The translations under genes and the position numbers were made by a program. A stretch of 64,000 nt of DNA, from the NCBI GenBank assembly GCA_052387735.1, contig JBQTIW010000035.1, positions 42,308-106,307 on the forward strand, written 5' to 3'. The DNA comes from RBC101 sp052387735 (lineage in GTDB: Bacteria; Gemmatimonadota; Gemmatimonadetes; Gemmatimonadales; Gemmatimonadaceae). The stretch's first letter is position 1, and every line of letters begins with the position of its first letter. Positions 34,855 through 44,004 of the stretch are shown piece after piece. The notes beneath the pieces are model-generated. The model saw only the letters and a program-made list of their open reading frames with translations, searched no databases and was not told the origin of the DNA.

Positions 34855-37551
34855 ATGGCCTGGTATCATCACCTGACGTCGGCGATTCAATCGCAGCTGC
34901 GCCGTCGCCACGCCGATCGCGAGCTCGCGGAGGAAATGCGACACCATGTCGACCTGGAAGCCGAATGGAACATGCGACAGGGACTTTCACCGGAGGCGGC
35001 TCGGCAGCGTGCGCTGCGGTCGTTTGGAGGCATGGAGCGATATGCTGACGAAGTACGCGACGAGCGCGGGGCACGATTCCTCGAGACGCTGCGGCAGGAC
35101 CTGAGGTTCGCATGGCGATCGCTGCGACGGCGCGCCGGATTCACCTCGCTCGTGGTCCTGACACTGGCGTTCGGAATCGGCGCGACGGCGACGCTCTTCG
35201 CGGTCGTGCGAAGCGTACTGCTCACGCCGCTGCCGTACGGCCGCACCGAGGGCATCGCCGTCCTCTGGAGCGCGTGGAAGGGGTTTCCCAAAACCTGGCT
35301 CTCCTACGACGAGTACGAAGCATGGGACGCTGACATTCCGGCCATCAGCGACGTGGGCCTGTACACCGATGGCGCAGCGAACCTGACCGGCGGCGACCAG
35401 CCCGAGCGCGTGCGGGCGGCCAGCGTTGGCGCGAATGTCTTCTCCGTGCTTGGCGTGGCACCGATGCTCGGACGCGGGTTCAGCGCCGAAGAGGATCGGC
35501 CTAACGGCGCGCGGGCCGCGATCCTCAGCTACGAGGCGTGGCAGCGGCGACACGGCGGCGATCTCTCGGTGGTCGGACGCAGCATCCAGGTCAACGGCGA
35601 GGCAGTGCCCATGATTGGCGTCATGCCGCCGGGCTTCAAGCTGCCTGGCGACTTCACGGCCGCCGGACCCACGGACCTCTACTTCCCGCTTGCGACCGAC
35701 GCCGCGAGCCAGGGCGTGCCCCCCGGCCCGACGTTCAACCAGGGCGGGGGCAACCACGGCTTCCTCGCCGTCGCCCGTCTCGCGCCTAACGCGGATGTGC
35801 ACGTGGTCAACACGCAGCTCACCGAGTACGTGGCACGTCTGGTCCGGGAGAATGTCTTCAGCCGTGAGTTTCAGTTCCGGGCCTTTGCGGTCTCCATCGA
35901 GGACGAAATCACTGGCAGCGTGCGTGGTCCCTTGCTCGTGCTTCTGGGTGCGGTGGGCATCGTGTTGCTGATCGCGTGCGCGAACGTCGCCGGACTGCTC
36001 CTGGTGCGCGGCGAACGGCGCCGGCGGGAACTGGCCGTTCGCGTCGCGCTCGGCGCCGAGGGGCCACGCCTCACGCGTCTGCTCTTCGCCGAGAGTGCGA
36101 TGCTCGCGTCCCTTGGCGCGGTGGCCGGGTGCGCACTCACCTGGGGGGGTATCGTGATCCTGAGGCGTGCCGCCCCTGACACGCTGCCCCGAGTCGGCGA
36201 GACCCACATCGAACCCGCACTGCTCGTGTTCGTACTCCTCATCGCGTCGCTCGTAGCGCTCCTCACCGGGGTGCTGCCGGCCGTGCAAGCGACACGAGTT
36301 GCACCGTCGGACGAGCTCAAGGAAGGAGGCAAGAGCGCAACGGCAGGAGGTGCCAGGCTCAAGTGGCGACAGGCCCTGGTCACGGCCGAGATCGCACTCG
36401 CGGTGCTCCTTGTCATCGGGGCCGGCCTGATGGTGCGCAGCGTCGCGAACCTCCTGGCGATCGACCCTGGCTTCAATCCCAGGGGGGTACTTACCATGCG
36501 GCTGTCGACGCCATCGGCGTGGTATCCGGATTCAGTCCGGGTCGCCGCGTTCTGGGAGGGACTACAGACGAAAGTGGCACAACTGCCACAGGTGCAATCG
36601 GTGGGTGCCGTGTTGCTCTTGCCGCTCGCGACGGAAATGGGTGACTGGGGGCTCCAGGTGGAGGGGTACACTCCGCCGCCGAACACGGGCACGCCGGGTG
36701 ATTGGCAGGTGGTTACTCCCGGATACTTCGAGACGTTTGGACTGCGGCTCGCGTCGGGCCGATTCTTCGATGCCCGCGACGACATCAACGGCCCGCTAGC
36801 GATGATCGTGAACAAGCGCTTCACCGAGCTATACCTGGCTGGTCGACCACCGCTCGGCACGCGTGTGCGTATCGGCGGGAGCCCGGACAGCGTGTCGTAC
36901 ACCATTGTGGGGGTTGTGGACAACGTGAAGCACAACGCGTTGACGCGAGAGGTGAAGGCACAGTTCTACGCTCCGCTCGCGCAGTTCGCCCGCGCACCGG
37001 GGAATACGATGCGAAGCATGAGCCTCGCGGTGAAGACCAACGCCGATCCACGGTCGCTGATCGCCCCGGTCAGATCGATCATCCGCGCGATCGACGCGCG
37101 GCTCCCGGTCGCCGACGTTCGGACACTGGAGGACGTCGTAGGAGCGTCGATCGCAGCTCCACGGTTTGCGATGCAGCTACTCGCCGCTTTCGGCATCATC
37201 GCGCTCACGCTGTCCGCAATTGGAGTCTTCGGCGTGGTGTCACAGGTGGTGGCAATGCGCGAGCAGGAGTTCGGTATCCGCGCCGCTCTGGGCGCACGGC
37301 CGATCGAGCTGGTGCGGCTCAGTCTCGCGACGGGTCTTCGCCAGACACTCGCCGGGCTTGCGATCGGTGTCGTCGGTGCGCTGGCCGCGACGAGGCTTCT
37401 GGGCCGTCTGCTCGAGGGCGTGAAGCCGACGGATCCGCTGACCTTTGCAGCAGTCGTCGTGGTGACCGCAGCGGTTGCCCTGCTTGCGAGTGCGCTGCCT
37501 GCGCGGCGCGCCGCGAAGGCGCAACCTGGCAGCGTACTGAGGTCGGACTAG
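34855..37551 (+). CDS. ADOP-family (MacB-like) permease
   Basis: 898 residues. Residues 1-80 are a soluble N-terminal helix-rich lead (LAEEMRHHVDLEAEWNMRQGLSPEAARQRALRSFGG) typical of duplicated-permease ADOP proteins. Then MacB-like permease halves: FAWRSLRRRAGFTSLVVLTLAFGIGATATLFAVV, a large periplasmic part, and FtsX-type membrane clusters near LLIACANVAGLLLVRGERRRRELAVRVALGA and the C-terminal QEFGIRAALGARP. No ATP-binding domain is in the gene or next to it, so the partner ATPase, if any, is elsewhere. Probably exports or extracts a lipid or peptide. Controlled by PadR. Confidence 0.92.
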   Translation: MAWYHHLTSAIQSQLRRRHADRELAEEMRHHVDLEAEWNMRQGLSPEAARQRALRSFGGMERYADEVRDERGARFLETLRQDLRFAWRSLRRRAGFTSLVVLTLAFGIGATATLFAVVRSVLLTPLPYGRTEGIAVLWSAWKGFPKTWLSYDEYEAWDADIPAISDVGLYTDGAANLTGGDQPERVRAASVGANVFSVLGVAPMLGRGFSAEEDRPNGARAAILSYEAWQRRHGGDLSVVGRSIQVNGEAVPMIGVMPPGFKLPGDFTAAGPTDLYFPLATDAASQGVPPGPTFNQGGGNHGFLAVARLAPNADVHVVNTQLTEYVARLVRENVFSREFQFRAFAVSIEDEITGSVRGPLLVLLGAVGIVLLIACANVAGLLLVRGERRRRELAVRVALGAEGPRLTRLLFAESAMLASLGAVAGCALTWGGIVILRRAAPDTLPRVGETHIEPALLVFVLLIASLVALLTGVLPAVQATRVAPSDELKEGGKSATAGGARLKWRQALVTAEIALAVLLVIGAGLMVRSVANLLAIDPGFNPRGVLTMRLSTPSAWYPDSVRVAAFWEGLQTKVAQLPQVQSVGAVLLLPLATEMGDWGLQVEGYTPPPNTGTPGDWQVVTPGYFETFGLRLASGRFFDARDDINGPLAMIVNKRFTELYLAGRPPLGTRVRIGGSPDSVSYTIVGVVDNVKHNALTREVKAQFYAPLAQFARAPGNTMRSMSLAVKTNADPRSLIAPVRSIIRAIDARLPVADVRTLEDVVGASIAAPRFAMQLLAAFGIIALTLSAIGVFGVVSQVVAMREQEFGIRAALGARPIELVRLSLATGLRQTLAGLAIGVVGALAATRLLGRLLEGVKPTDPLTFAAVVVVTAAVALLASALPARRAAKAQPGSVLRSD

Positions 37552-37581
37552 AACACCCAGGAGTCACGCGCGGAGGGAAGG

Positions 37582-40239
37582 ATGTTGCGACTAGGGTTCG
37601 CGGTAGCGATTGCACTTGGTGGATTGCAGGTGCTGCGCGCACAGTCGTTCCCCGCCCGCGACGCCGGCTGGCAATCCGATATCGATTTCTTGCTGCAGCA
37701 ACTCGGGAAGCAGCACCTGGTGCTGAGTCGACGACCGCTCCCCGCACCGCTGGTGCAGGCAGCAGCGCGACTCAAGGACTCGGTGCGTGTGTTCAGCGAC
37801 GAGCGCATGCTCATTGAACTGCAGCGTCTCGCCGCTTTCGCCGGCGACGGGCACACCTACGTGCTTCCGATGGGCGCCGAGCGCGCGCAATCGACGGTGC
37901 TTCCATTGCGCTTCTATGCATTCTCCGATGGACTCCATGTGATCGATGCCCAGCCGGGCCACGAGCAATGGATCGGCAGCCGAGTTCTGCGTTTCGGCTC
38001 GCTCCCAGCCGAACACGCGATGCGCAAGGTGCGAGAACTCATCAGTCGCGACAACGCGATGGGTGTGCAATGGGTCGGTCCGTTCTTCCTCGGCTTCCGT
38101 GGAACGCTCGAGGCGTTGACCGACGCGGTGGATCTCAGGAGTGCGGAGCTCACCTTGCACACACGTGAGGGGCGGACCACCACGACTCGGCTTCCGTTTG
38201 TTGCTCCACCTCGCATGCGCGGTATTCCCAAGCTGCCGGCACCACGACAATCATCTGCGCCGGCCGCACCACGCTGGTTAGGCAACGTCGACACACCCTA
38301 CTGGTTCGACTCGCTCCAGAGCGGAACGATGTTCGTGCAGTTCAATCAGGTGATGGACGCTCCGGCCGAGCCGATCGAGCAGTTCGCCACACGGCTGGCG
38401 GCGGCCATTGCCTGGCAGCGTCCTCGTGTCGTGATCGTGGATGTGCGGCACAACAACGGAGGAAGCAAGGAACTGCTGCCCCCGCTCACGCGCGTGCTGC
38501 GGGAGTTCGACCAGAGTCGCCCCGACGCCCGGCTGTATGTACTGACGGGACGCAACACCTTCTCCGCAGCGCAGGTGTTCATCGCGCAATTGGCGCGTGA
38601 CACGAAGGCCGTGTTCGCCGGAGAAGCGAGCAGCTCGCGTCCCAACTTTGTGGGGGAAGAGAATGCGGTGGTGCTGCCCTGGAGCGGTGCGATGGCAAGT
38701 GTCTCCAACCGCGAGCACATCAGCATCCCCGGCGATCGCCGGGAGCTCATCCCGCCATCGCTTCCCGTAGCGCTCCGCGCGGCCGACTACTTTGGCGGGC
38801 GCGACCCGGTGCTCGAGGCGGTGCTACGCGATTCCCGGAGCCGGAACCTGGCCCCGGAGCCGGACCTCGCGATCACCAACGTGACGGTGGTTGAGCCGGG
38901 GCCCGGCGCGCGATCGCTGACTGGTCAAACCATACTGATCCGCGGAGGGATGATCGAAACGGTGGGCCCCAGCCCCACGACGCCAGTGCCTCGCGGAATA
39001 CGACGCGTCGATGCGCGCGGCAAGTATGCCATTCCTGGACTGTGGGACATGCACGTTCACTTCATGAACACTGGGGTGAGCGCGTTGCCGCTGCTGGTGG
39101 CTCACGGTGTCACGACAGTTCGAGAGATGGGAGGCTTCATCGACAGCACGCGCGCGTGGCAGGCGCGGATGCGCGCGGGTGCGCTGACTGGCCCGCGCAT
39201 TCTCACGGCCGGCCCCATTCTCGAGAGCCCGCGTTACTTGCAAGGTGTTCGCGATCGCAGTGTCCGCGACCCCCGACTGGCACAGCGGGTGCTGCCATAT
39301 CGCATCTCCGTGGGGGGAGAGGACGACGCACGGCGCGCCATCGATTCGCTGGTGGCGCTCGGCGTCGACTTCGTGAAGGTTCGCACCACGGCATCTCCGC
39401 AGGCGTACTACGCGATCCTGCGGGAGGCGCGGCGCGCGCGATTGACGGTCACGGGGCACCAGCCGACCGCCGTGTCGTTAGGCGCAGCGCTGGACTCCGG
39501 ACAGTCGGACATCTCGCATGCCCTGTTCCCGATCCTCGCCCGCCTTCCCCCCGGAGCGCGTGACTCGATCTATCGCCGGTTCCTGGCGGCGCGGGCCTGG
39601 TATACGCCGACCCTCGTAGTGTCGCGGGCGGCGTCACTGCCGGGCGATTCGGCCGACCGGGCCATTTTTAGCGCGGAGGCTCGTCGCGGCGATCCGCGGC
39701 GAGCGTTTGCCTCGCCCTGGCTGCTGGAGTGGTGGCAGATGCAGGTCGATGAACGCAAGCTCGATACGGGCACAGCGCGGTGGGCCGAAGTGCGCGAAGG
39801 CTATCGCAGCAGCGTGGCCGATGTGCGACGGATGCAGGAACTCGGCGTGCCGATCCTGGCCGGCACCGACGCGGGATCAGTGCTGGTGTATCCCGGAATC
39901 AGTCTTCACGAAGAGCTGCAGCTGCTGGTCGAGGACGCCGGGTTGAGTCCTGCACAGGCTCTTTGGAGCGCGACCCTTGGCCCCGCGCAGTTCACCGGGA
40001 GGGCCGATTCACTCGGCCTGATCGCGGTGGGGAAAACCGCGGACCTCGTCCTGTTGGATGCGAATCCGATCGCCAACATCCGCAACACCCGTCGCATCGC
40101 CGCGGTGGTGAAAGGGGGCCACCTGCTGGATCGCCGGGCATTGGACGTCATGCTTCGCACGGTCCGTTCGGGAGAGGTACCGTCGTCTGGGTCTCGCGAC
40201 GGTCCGACCGCGCCTACCGTCTCCCCAGCGCGCCAATAG
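37582..40239 (+). CDS. Secreted S41-like peptidase fused to amidohydrolase
   Basis: 885 residues with a signal peptide (about 1-21, LRAQ). Residues 25-410 look like an S41 tail-specific-protease fold: IVDVRHNNGGS (287-297) and NTFSAAQVF with Ser328 as the probable nucleophile. Residues 420-880 are an amidohydrolase: LWDMHVHFMN with metal His491 and His493, FVKVRTT (Lys), VTGHQPT, AGTDAGSVLVYPG and GKTADLVLLDANPIANI. A Pro-rich tail follows. The fusion suggests coupled cleavage of a peptide and an amide. It starts 30 bases after the permease gene. Confidence 0.88.
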   Translation: MLRLGFAVAIALGGLQVLRAQSFPARDAGWQSDIDFLLQQLGKQHLVLSRRPLPAPLVQAAARLKDSVRVFSDERMLIELQRLAAFAGDGHTYVLPMGAERAQSTVLPLRFYAFSDGLHVIDAQPGHEQWIGSRVLRFGSLPAEHAMRKVRELISRDNAMGVQWVGPFFLGFRGTLEALTDAVDLRSAELTLHTREGRTTTTRLPFVAPPRMRGIPKLPAPRQSSAPAAPRWLGNVDTPYWFDSLQSGTMFVQFNQVMDAPAEPIEQFATRLAAAIAWQRPRVVIVDVRHNNGGSKELLPPLTRVLREFDQSRPDARLYVLTGRNTFSAAQVFIAQLARDTKAVFAGEASSSRPNFVGEENAVVLPWSGAMASVSNREHISIPGDRRELIPPSLPVALRAADYFGGRDPVLEAVLRDSRSRNLAPEPDLAITNVTVVEPGPGARSLTGQTILIRGGMIETVGPSPTTPVPRGIRRVDARGKYAIPGLWDMHVHFMNTGVSALPLLVAHGVTTVREMGGFIDSTRAWQARMRAGALTGPRILTAGPILESPRYLQGVRDRSVRDPRLAQRVLPYRISVGGEDDARRAIDSLVALGVDFVKVRTTASPQAYYAILREARRARLTVTGHQPTAVSLGAALDSGQSDISHALFPILARLPPGARDSIYRRFLAARAWYTPTLVVSRAASLPGDSADRAIFSAEARRGDPRRAFASPWLLEWWQMQVDERKLDTGTARWAEVREGYRSSVADVRRMQELGVPILAGTDAGSVLVYPGISLHEELQLLVEDAGLSPAQALWSATLGPAQFTGRADSLGLIAVGKTADLVLLDANPIANIRNTRRIAAVVKGGHLLDRRALDVMLRTVRSGEVPSSGSRDGPTAPTVSPARQ

Positions 40240-40249
40240 CTTGAAGGAC

Positions 40250-40723
40250 ATGCGCGTGCGCCTTCTTCCCCCGGTCCTTCTCGCCACGAGTGGATGCATC
40301 CAGGAACCGAGCGTTCCAAAGGTCGGACTCGATCCGGTCTCGATCAGTCTGACGGTGTCCACACAGACGTTGCGGCCGGGCATCCCAGACACGATACGGG
40401 TCACGGTACAAAACAACCTCGAGCAACCCGTCCGGATCTCATTCGACAATCTGTGCCAGGTCTTCGTGACGATTCGCAACCAGGCAGGTGACGTCGTGAC
40501 GCCGCGTAACGGTCGACCACAATGCCTCCCCGTTCAATCACAGCTGACCCTGGTTTCCCTGGGCAGGCAAGTCTTCACGACGGTTTGGACCGGTGGATTT
40601 GACTTCGCCCCACCTGACACCCAGGCAAAGGTGCCTCCGGGCGCGTACTTCGTGTCCGCGGAGCTTCGTGCCCTTGGCTACTCGACCCTCGCGCCTGCTT
40701 TCAAGGTCGACGTCATCCCCTAG
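40250..40723 (+). CDS. BsuPI-like beta-sandwich lipoprotein
   Basis: About 157 residues from the ATG at 40250 with GAAGG just upstream. A short signal ends with LATSGC, so Cys16 may be lipidated. The mature part is an immunoglobulin-like domain: VSISLTVSTQTLRPG, DTIRVTVQNNLEQPVRISF, VFVTIRNQAGDVV, GAYFVSAELRALG, similar to the BsuPI-type proteinase-inhibitor fold. It follows the peptidase fusion directly, so it might regulate or shield peptidases. The domain match is moderate. Confidence 0.6.
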   Translation: MRVRLLPPVLLATSGCIQEPSVPKVGLDPVSISLTVSTQTLRPGIPDTIRVTVQNNLEQPVRISFDNLCQVFVTIRNQAGDVVTPRNGRPQCLPVQSQLTLVSLGRQVFTTVWTGGFDFAPPDTQAKVPPGAYFVSAELRALGYSTLAPAFKVDVIP

Positions 40724-40775
40724 GTCCACTTGTGGACTCGGGAGTCGTCACGCAACACAACACGCAACGCCTCGC

Positions 40776-42038
40776 ATGCCCATGACGCGTTTCTTCGTTA
40801 TCGCTTTCCTGTCTCTCATTGCCCTTCCCGCGGCTGCGCAGGACCCTCACGTAGCCAAGGCCAGGCGCGTGCTTCGCAGCACGCCGCTGATCGATGGGCA
40901 CAACGACTTGCCGTGGGTCATCAGGAACTTCCGCAGCGCGCCTCTGAGCGTGGATGCCTATGATCTGACGAAGCGCACAGCCGGTCACACGGACATTGCG
41001 CGGCTCCGCACGGGAATGGTCGGTGGCCAGTTCTGGTCGGTCTACATTCCGGGTGACATCAGAGACTCGGGCTTTGCCAAGGTGCAACTGGAACAGATCG
41101 ACATCGCGAAGCAGGTGTTCCGGAAGTACCCCAGCGTGTTTCAGGAAGCATTGACCGCTGCCGCCATGCGGCGGGCCTTTGCATCCGGCCGAATCGGTTC
41201 GGTGATGGGAATGGAAGGGGGGCATGCCATCGAGAATTCGTTAGGCGCCTTGCGTGGGTTCTATGACATGGGAGTTCGCTACCTGACGCTCACGCACAAC
41301 GTCACGCTGGACTGGGCCGACGCGGGCAATGGTGAACAGAAGCACGGCGGACTCACGAAGTTCGGTGAGGAAGTGGTCCGTGAGATGAACCGCCTGGGCA
41401 TGCTTGTGGACCTGGCGCACACCTCGCCAGCGACCATGAGCGACGCGCTGAATGTGTCCGAGGCGCCGGTTATCTGGTCGCATGCCTGCGCTCGCGCGAT
41501 CACCGACGTGCCGCGCAATGTGCCGGATTCGATCATCGCCCGCCTGCCGAAGAACGGTGGTGTGCTCATGGTGACGTTCGTGCCCGGCTTCCTCTCGCAG
41601 AAGGTTGCTGACTACGCCATCGTCGCACGCGCCAAGCGCATTCAGTTCCGTACGGAGTTCGGCAGTGACACCACGGCGGTGAATCGCGCGCTCGCCGGTT
41701 GGCGCCAGACCAATCCTCCGCCCCGTGCCACGATCCAGGATGTTGCAGACCACATCGATCACGTTCGGAAGGTGGCTGGCGTCGATCATGTGGGGATCGG
41801 ATCCGACTTTGACGGCGTCGACGAGTTGCCCGAGGGACTCGAGGACGTATCCAAATACCCGGCGCTCCTTGCCGAACTCTCGCGGCGTGGCTGGAGTGAG
41901 CGCGACCTGCGCAAGGTCGCCGGCGAGAACGTGCTGCGGGCACTCGCAGAGGCGGAGCGAGTCGCCGCTCGATTGCAGAGAACGCGACGCCCGTCGACGA
42001 AGACGATCGCGGAGCTGGACGGCCGGACCCGGATGTAG
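40776..42038 (+). CDS. Secreted membrane-dipeptidase (M19)
   Basis: About 420 residues from the ATG at 40776, with a signal peptide ending LPAAAQ. M19 zinc site: DGHNDLPW (His-x-Asp), GMEGGHAIENS (Glu), SHACARAITDVPRN (His) and VGIGSDFDGVDELP (Asp). It hydrolyses dipeptides in the periplasm, consistent with nearby exported peptidases. The upstream frame extension is noncoding overlap. Identification is strong. Confidence 0.93.
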   Translation: MPMTRFFVIAFLSLIALPAAAQDPHVAKARRVLRSTPLIDGHNDLPWVIRNFRSAPLSVDAYDLTKRTAGHTDIARLRTGMVGGQFWSVYIPGDIRDSGFAKVQLEQIDIAKQVFRKYPSVFQEALTAAAMRRAFASGRIGSVMGMEGGHAIENSLGALRGFYDMGVRYLTLTHNVTLDWADAGNGEQKHGGLTKFGEEVVREMNRLGMLVDLAHTSPATMSDALNVSEAPVIWSHACARAITDVPRNVPDSIIARLPKNGGVLMVTFVPGFLSQKVADYAIVARAKRIQFRTEFGSDTTAVNRALAGWRQTNPPPRATIQDVADHIDHVRKVAGVDHVGIGSDFDGVDELPEGLEDVSKYPALLAELSRRGWSERDLRKVAGENVLRALAEAERVAARLQRTRRPSTKTIAELDGRTRM

Positions 42039-42255
42039 CGCTTTCCCGACTCGGAGTTCCCCCAGCATACACGGCGCGTTCGTACGGCGAGGTTGATGAG
42101 ACGCGACAGACCAACTTTGGCGTGCATGAGAGTTGATTCTGCGCACCGCGTGTTCTAGCGGTTGAGTTCGTCAGCAGCGCCGCCACTTGCCCGGATGGCC
42201 ACGGGACAGCAGCGTTGCTGAGTCCGTCCTGCGCTCCAGGGGGAGGTGCCCCCGA

Positions 42256-43851
42256 ATGTCCCGCCTGCCGTTCACCGTTAGCGCGCTCTGTTTCGCGCTG
42301 CTCGTTCCTCCGCTTCACGCGCAGTCGCCGCGTCTCGGCCGCATTGTCTTTCCGACGTCGGGCCGGGCCGAGGCGCAGCCGCTGTTCATCCGCGGCGTAC
42401 TCTATCTGCACAGCTTCGAGTACGATTCGGCGGCAAGCGCCTTTCGGGAAGCGCAGCGGCTTGACCCGAACTATGCCATGGCGTTCTGGGGCGAGGCCAT
42501 GACGTACACACATCCGGTGTGGTATCAGCAGGACCTCTCCGCGGCGCGCGCTGCCCTGCAACGTTTCGCGTCGACGGTCGCGGAGCGCCGCTCGAAGGCG
42601 CCCACCGCGCGCGAGAAGCGGTGGTTCGACGCGATCGAAGTCCTGTATGGTGATGGGGCCAAGGAGGAGCGCGACACGCTGTACGCCAGGGAGATGGAGC
42701 GATTCGCCCGTGATTACCCGGGCGACCACGAGGTGCAGACGCTCTACGCGTTGTCCCTGCTGGGCTTGTCGAGCCGCGGTCGGGATGCCCCGACCTACAT
42801 GCGGGCAGCAGCAATCGCCGAGGAAGTGTATCGGGAGAATCCCGAGCATCCTGGCGCACTCCACATCCTCATTCACTCGTACGACGATCCGGTGCACGCC
42901 CCCCTCGGGATGCGCGCCGCGCGCGCGTACTCGGTCGTGGCACCCAGCGCCGCCCATGCGCAGCACATGACCTCGCACATCTTCGTGTCGATGGGGATGT
43001 GGGATGACGTGGAGCGGGCCAACATCGCCGCCTGGGAGGCGTCCAACAGGCGGAACGGCCATTACACGCACTGGCTGTCATACGGCTACCTGCAGAAGGG
43101 CCGGGTCAAGGACGCGCGCACCTTCGTGGCGGCGGTCATGAGCGACGCGGCGAGCGACCCGACGCCGTACAAGCTCGGCTACATGAACACGATGCTGGCC
43201 GGTTACCTGATGGATGCGGAGGAGTGGAACAGCCCCTGGGCGCGGTTCGCCGCGGATTCGGCGAAGCGAGCGGGAGGTCCCGGCGCCTTTCATCCCGCGG
43301 CCGTTGCGCTCGATTTTGCCGCGGGTGTTGCGGCACTCAAACGAGGCGACGCAGCAACGGCACGGCGTCTGCGCGGTTCACTCGCCGCTCGCGTGGGCGC
43401 CGCGCGCGCACCAGCCGGAGATGGCTATGTCCCCGGACGCGCCAGCGCTGAAATCATGGGCCAGATGCTGGACGCCCTCACGTTGGCCAGCACGGGGCAG
43501 ATGGATGCCGCGATCAGCGTAACACGTGACGCGGCGACGCGTGAGGCATCGCTGCCGTTCGAGTTCGGCCCGCCGGAAACCATCAAACCACCCTACGAGC
43601 TGCTCGGCGAACTGCTGCTCACCGCGGAACGCGCGGCCGATGCGAGGGCCGCATTTGAGCAGGCCCTCTCACGCACACCCAACCGCTCGCGATCTGTCCT
43701 CGGTCTCGCGCGCGCCTACGCAGCCCTGGGGAACATGCCTGCCGGTGCACAGCACTACGCTCGCTTCCTCGCCAACTGCGCTGGGGCCGAGGAACGCAGT
43801 CAGGACATGAAGGAAGCGGAGGCATTCTTGTCCAAGGCGGAGCGACGATAG
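42256..43851 (+). CDS. Secreted TPR protein
   Basis: About 531 residues from an ATG with GGAGGTG nine bases upstream. A signal peptide ends PLHAQ. TPR-like helices follow: FIRGVLYLHSFEYDSAASAFREAQRLDPNYAMAFWGEAM, then VLGLARAYAALGNMPAGAQHYARFL at the end, with conserved His-rich segments (ALHILIHSYDDPVHAPLG, HAQHMTSHIFVSMGMWDD) in the middle that recur in this family. The His pairs hint at metal binding. Function unknown; commonly seen in Gemmatimonadota-like genomes. Confidence 0.82.
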   Translation: MSRLPFTVSALCFALLVPPLHAQSPRLGRIVFPTSGRAEAQPLFIRGVLYLHSFEYDSAASAFREAQRLDPNYAMAFWGEAMTYTHPVWYQQDLSAARAALQRFASTVAERRSKAPTAREKRWFDAIEVLYGDGAKEERDTLYAREMERFARDYPGDHEVQTLYALSLLGLSSRGRDAPTYMRAAAIAEEVYRENPEHPGALHILIHSYDDPVHAPLGMRAARAYSVVAPSAAHAQHMTSHIFVSMGMWDDVERANIAAWEASNRRNGHYTHWLSYGYLQKGRVKDARTFVAAVMSDAASDPTPYKLGYMNTMLAGYLMDAEEWNSPWARFAADSAKRAGGPGAFHPAAVALDFAAGVAALKRGDAATARRLRGSLAARVGAARAPAGDGYVPGRASAEIMGQMLDALTLASTGQMDAAISVTRDAATREASLPFEFGPPETIKPPYELLGELLLTAERAADARAAFEQALSRTPNRSRSVLGLARAYAALGNMPAGAQHYARFLANCAGAEERSQDMKEAEAFLSKAERR

Positions 43852-43859
43852 AGCAGACG

Positions 43860-43998
43860 GAGCAGCGAGCAGGGAGAAGGGAGCGGGGAGCGGGCAGCGG
43901 GCAGCGGAGAGGAGAGCGGGGAGCGAACGGTCGATCGGGAGTGGGAGCTGGCCCAGAACTCTGCGTTCCGCTCTCCGCTCCCTGCTCTCCGCTCCCCC
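43860..43998. repeat. Purine/pyrimidine paired-word inverted repeat
   Basis: The left 70 bases repeat GGGAGCGGGGAGCGGGCAGCG-like words (one copy 20 bases or fewer at a time); the right 40 bases are pyrimidine-rich with CGCTCTCCGCTCCCTGCTC. The halves pair imperfectly and fill the gap between convergent genes. The most striking example of the class; a bidirectional terminator function is possible. Confidence 0.55.
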
Positions 43999-44004
43999 CT
44001 TGCT

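Noticed and set aside
41566..43071. 501-codon minus-strand frame
   Set aside because: Antisense shadow of the M19 and TPR genes, Arg-rich and without motif.
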